A stretch of 64,000 bases of DNA from Selaginella moellendorffii (taxonomy: Eukaryota; Streptophyta; Lycopodiopsida; Selaginellales; Selaginellaceae), in assembly GCF_000143415.4 (NCBI RefSeq), contig NW_003314324.1, positions 639,767 to 703,766 on the forward strand, written 5' to 3'. Position numbers and translations under genes: made by a program. Shown piece by piece: positions 10,028 through 21,803 of this stretch. Numbering within the stretch: position 1 is the stretch's first letter; every line of letters begins with the position of its first letter. Under the pieces are notes generated by a model. The model was not told the origin of the DNA and searched no databases. It saw only the letters and a list, made by a program, of their open reading frames with translations.

Positions 10028-10435
10028 ACAATCCCCTGGATGTTCTTCAGAGTTAGAGATGAAATTTCTGCGAGAAATCGAGAGTCCCTACCTTGAAATC
10101 GAGACTCCACTCCACGGATCGCTCTTCGGAGGTAGACGATGTACGAAAGAATGCGCGAAATGTACGAAGAAGCATTGGCTATCCACTAGATTGCTGTGAA
10201 GAACACGCTAGAACTGGGAGCGAGGAAGAAATATGATCGATAGAAGAAAGAATGCTCTTGAAATTTAGGAATTCTGATGATCGTCAGCAGTTTGTGAGAA
10301 AGAATGCTCGAAATCTACGAAGAATATGAAGACTTATCCTATGGCCGTCTCTCTAGCATAAACCCTAACTAGCTAAGAACACACCCTTGGAGAAGAAAAA
10401 TATCTAATGGGGAGGGTTTAGGGTTTTTGTGCTTG
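10028..10435. promoter_or_regulatory. Bidirectional promoter between PPR and RRM genes, with telo-boxes
   Basis: 408 bp between two divergent start codons. A telo-box AAACCCTAA lies at 10360-10368 and its reverse form TTTAGGGTTT at 10417-10426, only 10 bp before the RRM gene start. Telo-boxes are known in promoters of plant ribosomal and organelle/translation-related genes. A purine-rich near-repeat (AAAGAATGC at 10147-10155, 10246-10254 and 10299-10307) is also present. Confidence 0.55.
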
Positions 10436-13175
10436 ATGGTCGAAATGGTGGCATTGGCCATGGTTGTGTCGCCGCGCAGCCTCGCCTGTGGCGCCTCTCT
10501 CTCCGCCGCGGCAGTGGAATACCGGCGCCTGGCCATGGCGCGAGTCCTGGCAGCCAGAATGCCCGCTCTTCTTCGCGAATCCGTGGGATCCAGGGTTCTG
10601 GTATCGGCGGTCTCGAAGAGGAGCTTCGCCGCGCACGCTGGGCTTTCCAGGGATTCCAGCAATCTCTCCAGCAGATTACGTGAGTTTGTTTGCTCTGTAT
10701 AGGATCTCGATTCGTGGGGTTTTTGATGCTGCATTGGATTGGTGTGGTTTCTTAGATTTGTTTTCTTGCGATTGGGAGTGAGTTCTCATGTTGGGCGAGA
10801 TTGGAATTTAGTTCTTCGGCCTCCAGCGACGATTTAGATGTGCCTTCTCTTACATTTGTCTTGGAAGTTCTCTATTTTTTTTTGTTTTAAGCTATGGTGG
10901 AAACTTGCAGCTGTGCAGGTATCATGGAGAAAGCACACTGAGAAATCCTTTGCAAGACCCGCAGCAGTGGAGGAGCCACCCGAGCTCACGAAGAAGAGGC
11001 TCTCGCGAGACGAGCGTGCAGCACTAGTCAAGTCATTCGTGGAAAAGTAAGCTTTCTGGAGACCAGCGAACGAATGCCTCTTAACGTTTTGATTTTTTCA
11101 GGTATGCGTCGGAGAACAATGGAGAGTTTCCAACTCTGGCTCTCGTCCTGAAGGAGACGGGTGGCTCGCGAGCCGTGGTGAAGGACATCCTTGCAGACCT
11201 TCAAAGCAGTATAACGGTGAAAGTGGAAGTCACTGCTACGCCGTCGACAGAAGAACCATTACCCAAAGTCGAGCCTCCGAACGTTGCGAAAGCGTCGAGT
11301 CCGGCAGCAGCTGCAGTGAGCGAATCCGAAGAGGAAGACGAGTCGGAAGAAGAAGAGGAAGTTTTGGAAGAGAAAACTTCTACTGCTCCTCCGCCATCCA
11401 GCAGTGCTCCTGAAGAGAAGATAACGAGCCTGAAAAGGGCTGCTGGCGAAACTCCTGGTGAAATCAACAGCACCTACATCGACATTCTGTCGAGGTTGAA
11501 AAGCCTCGGCACCGAACGAAAAAAAGAAGAGACTGCAGCAGCTGTCGAGTCTGCTGCGTCCGAAACGGAGGAGAAAGAAATCAAGCGGCCAAGTTTCGCA
11601 GCGAGAATTCTTCCTCCTCGGCATGGAATGTTCGTCAGGTTTCTCAATCCGGCGGCAACGGAGGAGGATCTAAAGCAGGCCTTTGGAGACTGTGGAGAGA
11701 TATCAAGAGTTTCAGCGGTCAAGCCAATGAAACCCACTGCAAAGTTTACGTACGGTTTCATTGATTTCAAGGTGAGTACGTTCGAAGTTGATTTCTTCTC
11801 GTTGTCTAACGCTTCCGTTCTTATGTGCAGACTGCGGATGGTTTGAGCAATGCTCTAAGGAAGAACGTTGTAATTCTTGGGAACAAGGTGGAGACAGAGG
11901 CAGCACCGACACAAAACACGCAGCTTTCAGACGTTGCACCGAAAATCAAAGAGCCTCAACCTGCTGGGGGCGGACTCATCGACAACCTGGTCTCCAAAGT
12001 CGTATCCATGGTTCCTCCAAACACAGAAAACGCAAAGAACCAGATGTCTCAAACACCGAGAGTATGGAACGGCCAGGACGCTCCTCGGTTCAGCCAGCCA
12101 GGGATGATGAATATGAACAAAGCAGGAGGAGCTGTTGGTGAAAGGCCAGACTTTAAGCCGAAAGGGATGGGATTTCAAAAGAACGAAATGATGCCGCCAC
12201 CCAGGAACGAGATGCAAATGCCACCGAGAAACGACTTCACACCAAGGAACGATATGCCGCCTCGAATGGATACGCCATTCCCGAGGAACGATATGCCTCC
12301 TCCAAGGATGGACATGCCGCCACCACCGCCGCCACAGATGCAGCAGCCGCCGAGACAGCTTCCACCGAGAAACGAAAATGGAGGATTTGTTTCGCCGATT
12401 CCACCTCTTGGCGACCCGCAGAAGATGAGGAAGGACCTGTCCGTGTGTGTGGAGAACTTACCACCGACGACCAACGTCACGCAACTCAGGGACGCGCTCG
12501 CGATCCATGGCGAGATCTACGCAACTTACTTGAAGCACCGGGACATGAATTCATCGACGTATGTCTTCGAGTATTTGGTAATGAGTTTTTCTTCGTTTCT
12601 TTTCCTCTTTTCGTCTCACGGCTATCTATTATCCAGACCGACGAAGGAAAAGAGAGCGCTTTGAGTGCTCACTGGGTCCATATCAACGGGCAGTTAGTGC
12701 GGATCTCCAGAGCAGACGTCCCAAAGACGACGGTGGTGAGAGTTTCAAACATCTCGCCCAGCACTCCGGACAGCGAGTTTATCAACGCATGCAAGTCGTG
12801 CGGCCAAGTCGAAAGAGTGGAGTCGAGACGGGATCGCGTCAGGGACGTGTTCTACCACCCGGCCGAGACGAGGAACATGATAAAAATCCTCGACAGGTAA
12901 GTTTCCAGGAAAGTTTTTCTTTTGTTCATCGGGATTTTCATTCCAGGCTGAACGAAGTCACGATCAATCAGTCTCGATGGCACGCGAAACCAGCGCCACG
13001 GTGCTCGATCAACATGCTCAACCGGCCGGAAGGATCGGAGTTCATCTGCCAACAGATCAAAGCGCTGCTGAGAAACCAGGAAAGTATGCTCCAGCAGCTC
13101 CAGATCGAGCAAAGGGATCTCCGCGAGCTCTCAATGTATGCGGTGGAGATTCTCAACTCACAGAACAGGAAGTAG
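10436..13175 (+). CDS. Triple-RRM RNA-binding protein with organelle-type N-terminus
   Basis: Six exons: 10436-10679, 10911-11046, 11102-11771, 11831-12577, 12637-12896 and 12947-13175. All have GT-AG borders with phases agreeing; introns are 231, 55, 59, 59 and 50 nt. The product is 761 residues. The N-terminus (1-80) is rich in Ala, Ser and Arg without acidic runs and includes SKRSFAAHAG, like a mitochondrial presequence. An acidic Ser/Glu segment follows (about 170-215). RRM1 is at about 302-375 (MFVRFLNPAATEEDLKQAF), then a Met/Pro/Arg-Asn repeat region (PPRNDM-type), RRM2 at about 550-625 (LSVCVENLPPTTNVTQLRDAL), RRM3 at about 631-700 (VVRVSNISPSTPDSEFINAC), and a Gln-rich coiled tail. 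It is probably an RNA-processing factor; the targets are unknown. A degenerate copy of exons 4-5 lies at 15761-16100. Confidence 0.88.
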
Positions 13176-13620
13176 CCTTCTAAGAACACACAAGTGGAAG
13201 TTTTTGTTTCTTAGGTTTGATTGATTCTAAAGTTTCTAGTTTTTGTGATAACTTTCAGATATTCCGTGGTTCTTTGCGGGCAATAAATACGCCTCTGTCG
13301 ATCCTCCTGGATCTTCTCACGAAACTGTCCTCACATGAAAAATGTGAGAGAACTTAAAAGGAATGAAGTTTAAGAAAAGATTGGCACAGTATAATCTAGA
13401 CATCAATAAACAAAAGCTTTTTCCAAATACTTCGAAAAGATAAATCAAGACTGCCAGCTCGTTGCCGTGGAGCCATCATAACAAAGTATTGGTTCCCTCG
13501 AAACAATCAATTTTTGGATCACAACCTATTCTTGCTGCCACCTTGGATTTGAATGGCCTCTTCCGTTAAGATTTTCTATATATACGTATATATAAAGCCC
13601 TTCTTTCCTTTTTAGTACAG
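13176..13620. other. 3' flank of the RRM gene, AT-rich
   Basis: Contains the likely 3' UTR (AATAAATA at 13281-13288 resembles a polyadenylation signal) and an alternating ATATATACGTATATATA tract at 13577-13593. No gene is supported. Confidence 0.35.
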
Positions 13621-15720
13621 GAAGATCTACCCAGAGGAGAGCAAGTATGCAGCGGGAGGTGAATTGCCCAAGGGGCGTGCGGTTTTACCCACTTGATTGC
13701 GGGTTTGGGCCACAGATTCATGGCTTGTCTTGTGCTAGGATGGACAAGAAGCTGTCTTTCAATCTGGTGAGCATTGTTGATTGAGTTTGCTGTTCTCAAA
13801 GGCGATGGCTGCAGAACTTGTTTCAAGAATTGCAAGTAGGGGATGAGAAAATCCACGTTATTGTATCGGATGGCTATCGTGGAGCCAGACATCCATGTCA
13901 GTCGTTTCTCTTTCACACCAAAAGCTCATCTGGGTTTTGTTTTGCAGTAGCAAGGGACCTTTGTTTGTACAGGCTGGGGCTGTTCAATATGTGTTTATCA
14001 GAAGCTTTTTGCACCAACAGAAACTTGAGATGTTCCATTGAAAGTCTCTTTTGTAGGTAAAAGGACTTAAAAGATGGATTCCTTAGGGATCCATTTTACT
14101 GACTTGTTGAGGTCCATGTATTCAGAGTGAAGCAACGGACACAGGACAGGATCCAAGAGCTCATTCAAGTTGAAGAGGATGAGAAAGACTGGGAAAAGGA
14201 TGATGACGTTGAAAGCATCCACACAATTCAGGTAACTTCTAAGTATTTTACCTCTATGGTTAATGGTTTCTGTTGTCAAGGAGGATCAGTGGCTTCCAGA
14301 GTTGCACTCTACAGTGATTGCTATCAAGGGAAATGCTGTAGTAGTTGGTGGGCCTGGTGCTTTTGTAGTCGCTCTGGTGTGTTCTGAAGGTTTGAAGGTG
14401 AGTAAAACATGTTTTGTCATCAAATGTTTATTGTTATGTTTTAGTGGCTTACCCCAAAAGATGATGGCAATATGAATTTACTGGAGGCAACGAAACAACC
14501 AGAAGATATATTGATCCTGGCAACCTTATCCTTCAAGAAACTAGACTCTCTAACCATTAAGGAAGCTGTTGGCACTGATGTTGTTCAAACAACAAAGGTC
14601 CTCTCAGAATTAGATCCTGCAGATAAGGATTCTACAGTTCTTGTTGTGAAGTTCGAAGGTTGAGATGAATGTAAGGTAATGTTAGACTTATTTAAAGTCA
14701 GTGTTTTGGTGAAAAATGTTTGGGTCTTCTCCTTTTTTTGACCCCTATCAAACGCTTTCATTCCCCAGTATATTCCATGAACTTGTGGAAAAAGTGGGGT
14801 TCATTACCTCTCTCGAAGATGCCACTCATGCAATACAAGAACAGCGCCACAGCTAAATAACCACATTCTTGATTGTTGCAGCGCTTGTTTGGAGGTAGCA
14901 CGAGAAATTCAATATATTTCTCTTCTCTGCAAGAAGATGAGATGGTAGCGAATTGCATTACTGATTGCATCAGACTATTTGATTTTTATGTGCTGAAGAA
15001 GTGTCCTAGATTTATGGCCATATAGTAGACTGCTGCGTTAAACCACTGGATGCCATGGTTGAAATTGGGCTCCAATTCCAGGCCTTGTCATCGGGCTCAT
15101 TCATTCATGCTTGGGCTTCAAACTCTAACTCATCTGAACCAGCCCGTCATTCCAATGTAGATGGGTGTTGTATTGCACTTGCTAAACATGTTGAAATTAA
15201 TGGCACTGTTATTGATGTTTTGTTGGATGATATGAGTATTATCATTATATCACTTGTTAAAAGTGAGAGTTCGGCTATGTCAAAAGTAATATTACAATTT
15301 CTTAGCATTAACCACATTTTCTTGGTGATCAGAGTTAACTCGTGGTGACAATATAACTTATAAATTAACTTTGACAACTATGAGTTCAGGATGAAAGCAA
15401 AGTTCAGGTATTTCTGAAATCTGCTGTCTCTAGTGTTAACACTAATCAAACTGAGCTCTACATCATGCATGTCATAATTCTCTTGAATTGTGCAAGCACT
15501 TTGTTGATGAGATTTGCAAAAAGTGGATGGGCCTGATATGGTTAACAAGGATACTCAGTCTTGTGGCCAATACAGAGGATTGATCCCCTCTCACATAGAA
15601 ACAACTACATGCATCCTAAAATCACTAACAAAGAGTTTTCCTTTCCTCTACTTCTACAGCATCTTTTTCCAGAAACTCTTAAGAGTGTTGCCACTAGTAT
15701 GGATGATCTGGACCATTTAG
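13621..15720 (+). pseudogene. Decayed gene fragments of unknown family
   Basis: Short protein-like stretches are separated by stops and plausible intron remnants. A segment around 13920-14040 reads ...KGPLFVQAGAVQYVF. 14127-14230 reads KQRTQDRIQELIQVEEDEKDWEKD. 14281-14395 reads EDQWLPELHSTVIAIKGNAV. 14478-14663 reads LLEATKQPEDILILATLSFKKLDSL and ends DKDSTVLVVKFEG*. 15130-15330 has a further frame (ARHSNVDGCCIALAKHVEIN). The reading quality suggests real ancestral exons on the plus strand, but I do not recognise the family and no intact gene can be assembled. Confidence 0.4.
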
Positions 15721-15760
15721 TATTTATAACGTCCAGTGTTGATTTTGGTGCCCATGTCAA

Positions 15761-16100
15761 TCTGTCTGTGTGTGTGGAGAACTCACCACTAACAATGAAT
15801 GCCACGAAACTCAAGGACACATTCTTGATCCATGGTGGGATCTATGCAACTTGAAGCACCAGGAGATGAATTCATCAACACATATCTTCAAGTATCTGGT
15901 AATGAGTTTTTCTTCATTTCTTTTCCTCTTTTCTTCTCATAGCTTAGCTAATTTTTTCAAACCAACGAAGAAAAAGAGAGCACTTTGTATGCTTATTAGG
16001 TCCATATCAACAGGCAATTAGTGCAGATCTAGAATAGACATCTCAAAGATGGTGGTATGTTTAGGTAAGTTTGAAAGTTCTTCTAGGAAAGCTTTTCTTT
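15761..16100 (+). pseudogene. Partial duplicate of RRM gene exons 4-5, intron retained
   Basis: This matches 12435-12740 of the adjacent RRM gene at DNA level: GTCTGTGTGTGTGGAGAAC versus GTCCGTGTGTGTGGAGAAC, then through the 59-nt intron (GGTAATGAGTTTTTCTTC is kept) and into exon 5. The later GTAAG...AGGAAAGCTTTTCTTTTC also matches the next intron at about 12899-12920. Retention of introns means DNA-level duplication rather than retrocopying. Most differences are C-to-T or G-to-A, many at former CpG sites, and a 4-bp deletion at 15851 (ACTTACTTG to ACTTG) breaks the frame. It is non-functional. Confidence 0.85.
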
Positions 16101-16123
16101 TCTAATTGAATGTAGCAATGGAC

Positions 16124-16368
16124 AATGATTAAGTGTGGAGGATAAGGAGTGAGGAAGAAAATCTTATAATAATTTCCAATATTCTTTGTTAATAGTATAT
16201 GAATTTGTTGTTTAATATACTATCCACTCTTTTATGGTTTTAAGTAGTTTTGACGTCATTTTTTCTCTCATCAATAATACACTTTTTCAAATGTGGTAAT
16301 TCAATGATTTTTTACTAGATTTTTAGTTGGGAAAATTCCATTTTAAATCATGTTGTTAGAGATATATG
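16124..16368. repeat. First half of a tandem AT-rich unit, interrupted by a retroelement
   Basis: This stretch (TGTGGAGGATAAGGAGTGAG ... GTTAGAGATATATG) is repeated at about 26336-26605. Its continuation lies on the far side of the 9.66-kb retroelement at 26025-26335, which is itself repeated at 26606-26860. The order is therefore X-[element]-Y-X'-Y', with a unit of about 550 bp. This confirms the element borders independently. Confidence 0.75.
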
Positions 16369-16447
16369 TGTAAGCGACTAATGTTTCCATTCTATTTTAG
16401 TCACTTAACCACACCTCCGACCACTAGGAGGAGTCTCATTAAGTCTA

Positions 16448-17623
16448 TGTGAGACACAAAATCCCTAGGCCCCAAAGTGGAGCCGGAAGGATGCCACGTG
16501 GTAGTGGCCGAAGCGAAAGTCAAACGAGCGTAACACGTTTGGACTAAAAGCTCCGACTTGAAAGGTCGAGAGCGGGAGTGGAACTCCCAACAAAGTGCTC
16601 GAGGAACAAGCACGAAGCGAGCAATAATCGAGGCTCCAAAAAGGGACCCAAAAGGACCAACACATGACACGTGGAAGTGTCTAAGATGGAGTCCGAAATG
16701 GACCCAAGTTGGACTCCGAGATAGAGTCCGAGATGGACCAAGACGGAGTTTGAGAAGGAGTCCGAGATGGAGTCCGAGGTGGAGTCCAAGGTGGAGTCCG
16801 AGATGGAGTCCGAGATGGACCAAGACGGAGTCCGAGATGGAGTCTGAGATGGGGTTCGAGGTAGAGTCCGAGGTGGAGTCCGAAATGGAGTCCGAGATGG
16901 ACCGAGATGGAGTCCGAGGTGGAGTCTGAGATGGAGTCCAAGATGGAGTCCGAAGTGGAGTCCGGGATGGAGTCTGAGATGGAGTCCGAGATGGATTGAG
17001 ATGGAGTCCGAGATGGACCCGAGATGGAGTCCGAGATGGAGTCCGAGAAGGACTCGAGATGGAGTCCAAGGTCGAGACCAAGACCGGGACCGAGACCGGG
17101 ACCGAGACCGAGACCGAGACCGAGACCGGGACCGAGACTGAGACCGAGGCGGAGGCCGAGACCGAGCCCGAGTCCAAGTCCGAGTCCGAGTCCGAGTCCG
17201 AGTCCGAGTCCGAGTCCGAGTCCGAGTCCGAGTTCGAGTCTGAGAGGGTGAAAGCCCAAAGCGTTCGTCTCCCAGACCCTAGGGGGTTTGGTGAGCTCCA
17301 AAAGTATAGTAAGGAGAAAGACTGCAGTGGAGCCAATTTGGCCAGGAAAGGCCAGTTTGGCCCAGGAAGGCCAGACCCAGTGTTGGGTGATGAACTGACC
17401 ATTGAGGAAGTCCCAGAGGACAATGGGACTTAGTGGTCGGGCCTGCAGGCCTTGATCCGGAAGGTGGGGAGAGTACCCACGGGGCTCGCGTAGGCCCACG
17501 GTGTTCCGAAATGTTGTCCCGAAGTCCTGAATTAGACTTAAGGAGGTTGTGAATGAGACTCCTCCAAGTGGTCAGAGGTGTGGTTAAGTGACTAAAGTAG
17601 AATGGAAAATTTAGTTGCTTACA
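16448..17623 (+). mobile_element. Solo LTR (1,176 bp) nested in an LTR of its own family
   Basis: Starts TGTGAGACACAAAATCCC and ends GTTGCTTACA, flanked by the target duplication GTCTA (16443-16447 and 17624-17628). The interrupted LTR resumes at 17629 in register with the uninterrupted LTR at 23760. Because it entered in the opposite orientation to its host, the composite gains an apparent 80-bp terminal inverted repeat. It contains a long minisatellite at 16680-17250. Confidence 0.9.
16680..17250. repeat. GAGTCC-based minisatellite inside the solo LTR
   Basis: A 12-bp unit GAGTCCGAGATG is repeated about 30 times at 16680-17070. It passes into GAGACC hexamers (17070-17165) and then GAGTCC hexamers (17165-17250). 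Open frames across it encode Ser-Asp or Glu-Ser repeats on either strand; these are by-products of the repeat rather than genes. Confidence 0.9.
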
Positions 17624-17628
17624 GTCTA

Positions 17629-18998
17629 ATTCAGGATTTAGGGCTTGTTAGCCTCAAGAATGGCATCCATGCCGCTTGACTATTGCACTTGGTCCAAGTG
17701 CTCCATGTGTCCAATCCTATTATCGACACTCAAAAGTACCATCGACATATCAACTTGTTATGCTAAGGCTATGCCCAATCACCTTTGCCACACTAGTGGT
17801 CCAATACCATCTGCATCACAGTCATGTCTCTTCAAGACTGGGTGGGGCATCTGTCCATGAGTAGTCATCCCAGATCCACTCTTTAGCATCCTTAGAATGT
17901 CTATAGACGTGGGGAACAACCTTCCCCAATATCCCTTTTTTAGTCCCCACCAAGTCCTTTTTTGTCCATGGCCGTGTTTGCCAACACTGCCACTAGAACA
18001 AGGCCTACAGGCCTGACTTTTAAGTCCTATTGTCCTCTGGAACTTCCTTACTATATGACTGTATCCTTAGTCACTGCACTAGAGGATTGCTCCTCTTCCT
18101 TTTCACAGTCTGGGACTTTGGGACAACATTTTGGGACACCGTGGCTTTACGCAAGCCTAATGGGTACTCTCCCCACCTTCCATTTTTGGGTGCTCTAACT
18201 AAGGGCTTAGAGTGAGGTTCCATTGAGCCACACCAAATATCCAAATAGGTAGTGCCACCCATGATTGGATTGAAAGTATCGACCATTTGATCTCCCAGGG
18301 GAACTAGAGTTGGCTCTTGAACACTTCACTAAGTTACCCCATTTTTTGGTCCATATTCACTCTAGCCTTGGACTTTCTAGAGGTTATACTATCACCCAAC
18401 ACCTGGGTACAGCCTTCCTGTGCCAAACTGGCCTTTCCTGGCCAAACTGGCTCCACTAGAGTCCTCCCCTTACTATACTTTTGGAGCTCACCAAACCCTC
18501 CAAGGTCTGGGAGACGAACGCTTTAGGCTTTCACCCTCGGACTCGAACTCAGACTCAGACTCGGACTCGGACTCCATCTCGGGTCTTCTTGGACTTCATC
18601 TTGGACTCCATCTCGGACTCCATCTCGGACTCGACCTCAATCCATCTCGGACTCTATCTCGAACTCCATCTCGGGTCCATCTCAAACTCCATCTTAGTCC
18701 ATCTTGAACTCCATCTCGGTCCATCTTGGACTCCATCTTAGACTCCATCTCAGGTCTATCTTGGACTCTATCTCGGACCCATGTGTTGGTCCTCTTGTGT
18801 CCTTTTTCTAGAAACAATTTTATTGCTCGTTTCATGCTCGTTCCTTGAGCATTATGTTGGGAGTTCCACTCCCACTCTTGACCTTTCAAGTCGGAGCTTT
18901 TAGTCCAAACGTGTTATGCTTGTTTGGATTTCACTTCGGCCACTACCTTGTGGCACCCTTTTGGCTCCACTTTGGGGCCTAGGGACTTGTGCCTCACA
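17629..18998 (-). mobile_element. Remainder of the left LTR of the 9.66-kb element
   Basis: Matches 23760-26024 apart from the TRIM there: shared blocks include GGGCTTGTTAG, CCACACTAGTGGTCCAATACC and CTTTTGGAGCTCACCAAACC. A shorter GGACTC/CCATCTC array lies at 18535-18780. The stretch GATCTCCCAGGGGAACTAGAGTTGGC at about 18291-18315 is the empty site for the TRIM insertion seen in the other LTR. Confidence 0.8.
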
Positions 18999-21803
18999 AT
19001 TCCACCACCCATAGACAAAGTTTGATGTCCTCATCGAACAATAAACCATTTTATAAAGTAATATTAGCATGTATTACCCTTTCCATCCTTGGCACTTAGC
19101 TAATATTCATCAGTCATTTGACACTGAAGGCTCACTATGCCTTATCCATCCTCTAAGGAGTATAGTCTCTCTAACTTAAAGATTTATTCGACCATTTGTG
19201 GTGGTTCTCTCCTTTTATTTGTTTAGTTCTTGCTAGATTTGTTAGAGACACCTTCTCTATCTCAATCCCACTACTCATTCTCAGGTAGTCTCAGTTCCCA
19301 TTGATATAACCTTTGCACTTTGGGACTTTTAATTTTGACTTCTTGGAGTCAATTTCCTAGGTATCTCTAACACCTACCATTGCACATTTTATATAACTCT
19401 ACTTCCCTATCTTAGGAAGTTCTCTATTTGAGGGCACCATCATCCTTTTTTCTATTTTGTGCCACCTTTGGCACGAAGTTTTAGTTATCATAATTTGTGT
19501 TATGGCTGTCCATGGCCCTATCATTTGGCTACCTTATTGCTCCTTCCCTTGGAGCTTCCACCTTCGCCAAATCGAAGCATTTTAGGAATCCATCCTTGGA
19601 AACACATTGCCTTCCCACAATCCATTAACATCCAACACATTAGTGTTCTTGGCCTAACTTTGCCATTTGGGTTTTATCCCATGATTCTTATGGCTCTTTC
19701 CTTAGTTACTAGTTTTTTGCTCCTATCTCTTGATTGTTACACCAAGCAACATAAGATCACTACTTCTATCCTTGAGGTATTCTTTCGATTCCATAGCAAA
19801 ATCTCCACTTTGCCAAGTCCAAAGGGTGCTCACCCATAGTAAGTCTCTTTAGCATTTTCTGCTATAGGCACCATCCACAGCCCAACTTTGCGACCCTCCT
19901 ATGGGTCTCTTATAAAGATTACTTTCTTTGGATTTACTATGCCATCGCATTGAGTGTTTTTCCCACTTGGTCATCTTGACCAAGCCACACCATTATCATT
20001 AGTTCAAATCAATATTTTGAACTAAGAACTTTATTCTTTACCCAAACAAGGACCTTATCCTTATTTAACCATAAGATCGCATAGTGATTTCATCTTGGCA
20101 CCTTAATAGGTTTGTTAATAGGTACTAAATCTTCCAGGCCTTTAAGTTGTTGACCATGACCACAGGGGCATCCCCCACACTTGGTGGTGCACCCAAACTA
20201 GCCCTTGGCCAAGGGTCCATAGCAATTGAGATTGGATGTCCCCATCTCATTCATCACATCTTTGGTGCCATTTACACCAAAGTGTTTAACTTAAGTATGC
20301 CAAGCTTTCACACTCAGCAATCTAATTGTGCATCATGACTCTGGGGCATCCCCGGCTTGGCGGTGTGCCCAAGTTAGTCTCTTTACTAAGAGTATATGAC
20401 CACCGAAAAATGAATGTTCTCATATTCTAAACTATCATTACGCCCTAGTGAGTTGGGATTTGAACCCAAGCACTAGAGGGTCGAGACTCGAACCCAACCT
20501 CCGTATATGCATTTACAAATGGCATTATATAGGATGCTTAACATGACTTCCCATGCCAGTGCACCAACTTATACTTAAAGCATACTATAAATCACAATTT
20601 GAAAACCTAGTTCCTCCGCATTGCCAAGTCCTCTCATTTGACATGTTTGTGATCATGCATGGACTCTTCTATACTTGGCCCCATGGGCTACCCTTTTTGA
20701 AGTTAGCACTTTCAACTAGGGTATTTGTTCCCCTGACTTGTTAATCTTACCTAGTAAGTCATCTAACCACTGTAATATGGTTTATACACAAGTGTGAAAG
20801 TCCTTAACCATCAACTTTCATTCAAACCCTTCTCTTTGAACACTCGGGAACTACTTCCTTAACCTTGATAGCCTTGCCTCATGGCAAGCTTTAAGACCAC
20901 ACTTCTGCTGCGCCACTTTGATTTCGCACGTTCCTTGAAACATTTACATTTGGCTTTTTAAGTACTAAATTACCTAGAATTATCTTTTGGAACTTTGAAG
21001 GAACTTTCTCCCTTAACTTGCTAAGGCCTCTCCTTTCACAAGCTTTCTAATCGCCATATGGTCTAACATCGACAATTCCATATTTTAGACTTTCTATAGC
21101 ATCATGGTTGTTAGTAACAACATGCTCGAACACCCGTTTAATTCTCCACTCCCAACTTGCATAATCATTCTTGGTTATACCCTTTGATTAATATAGTTCG
21201 GTTCTATCCATTTATTACTTGCTTTTGGCCTCACACATTTCTTTCAGTTATTCTCCTCTAGATTAGGAGGATAGCTTTACACTTTCTATCATGCCTTAGT
21301 AAGTATTTATAGGGATAAACCTACCCAATAGCCTAAGGAGTGGTTCTTCAATCTGGGTATGCTCACCTTGTAATCCCATACACCGGGATTAATATTATTA
21401 CTTATGGGCCTTTAAATGCCCATCACTAGCTTTGCCAAAATCCCTTTTTGGCTTTGTCCAATTCGGCTAGACAGACTTCTCCCATTTCCGCAACCTTGAA
21501 CGTTTAGATATCACTTCCTATCCATCATTCACTAAGGACTTAGTCCCTTGGGCCTTATCTAATGCCCTCATAACACCAAACACCACTCCTTGGTGTTGTA
21601 AAGTGTTTGAGTGTCCTAATGATGGCCTTCTTTGACAATGAACATTCCCTTTATGACATTAATTTACTATATTGTAACTTAATCAATTTATCCCCCATAA
21701 GGGTACATTTAATTTCTTTATCCCAATAAGAAGTCTTGGGTAGTTACCTTTTACTAGTTTAATCAATTATTATTTTACACCTTTTGCTTAGTTGCCTCAT
21801 AAT
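18999..21803. other. Interior of the 9.66-kb element, left part: no intact gene
   Basis: Low-GC decayed sequence. Frames are short (126 codons at most, 19459-19839) and without known motifs. Short blocks at 20150-20510 match the non-coding 3' interior of the second chromovirus near 54520-54720. Otherwise I see nothing. Confidence 0.5.

Noticed and set aside
16401-17499. Long minus-strand frames encoding Ser-Asp or Leu-Gly repeats, and plus-strand Glu-Ser frames
   Set aside because: All frames of the GAGTCC minisatellite are open because the unit is a multiple of three; they lie inside a solo LTR and have no start context or domain.
16369-17623. Foldback DNA transposon with 80-bp terminal inverted repeats
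   Set aside because: The GTCTA duplication and the other LTR copies show a solo LTR nested in an inverted LTR.
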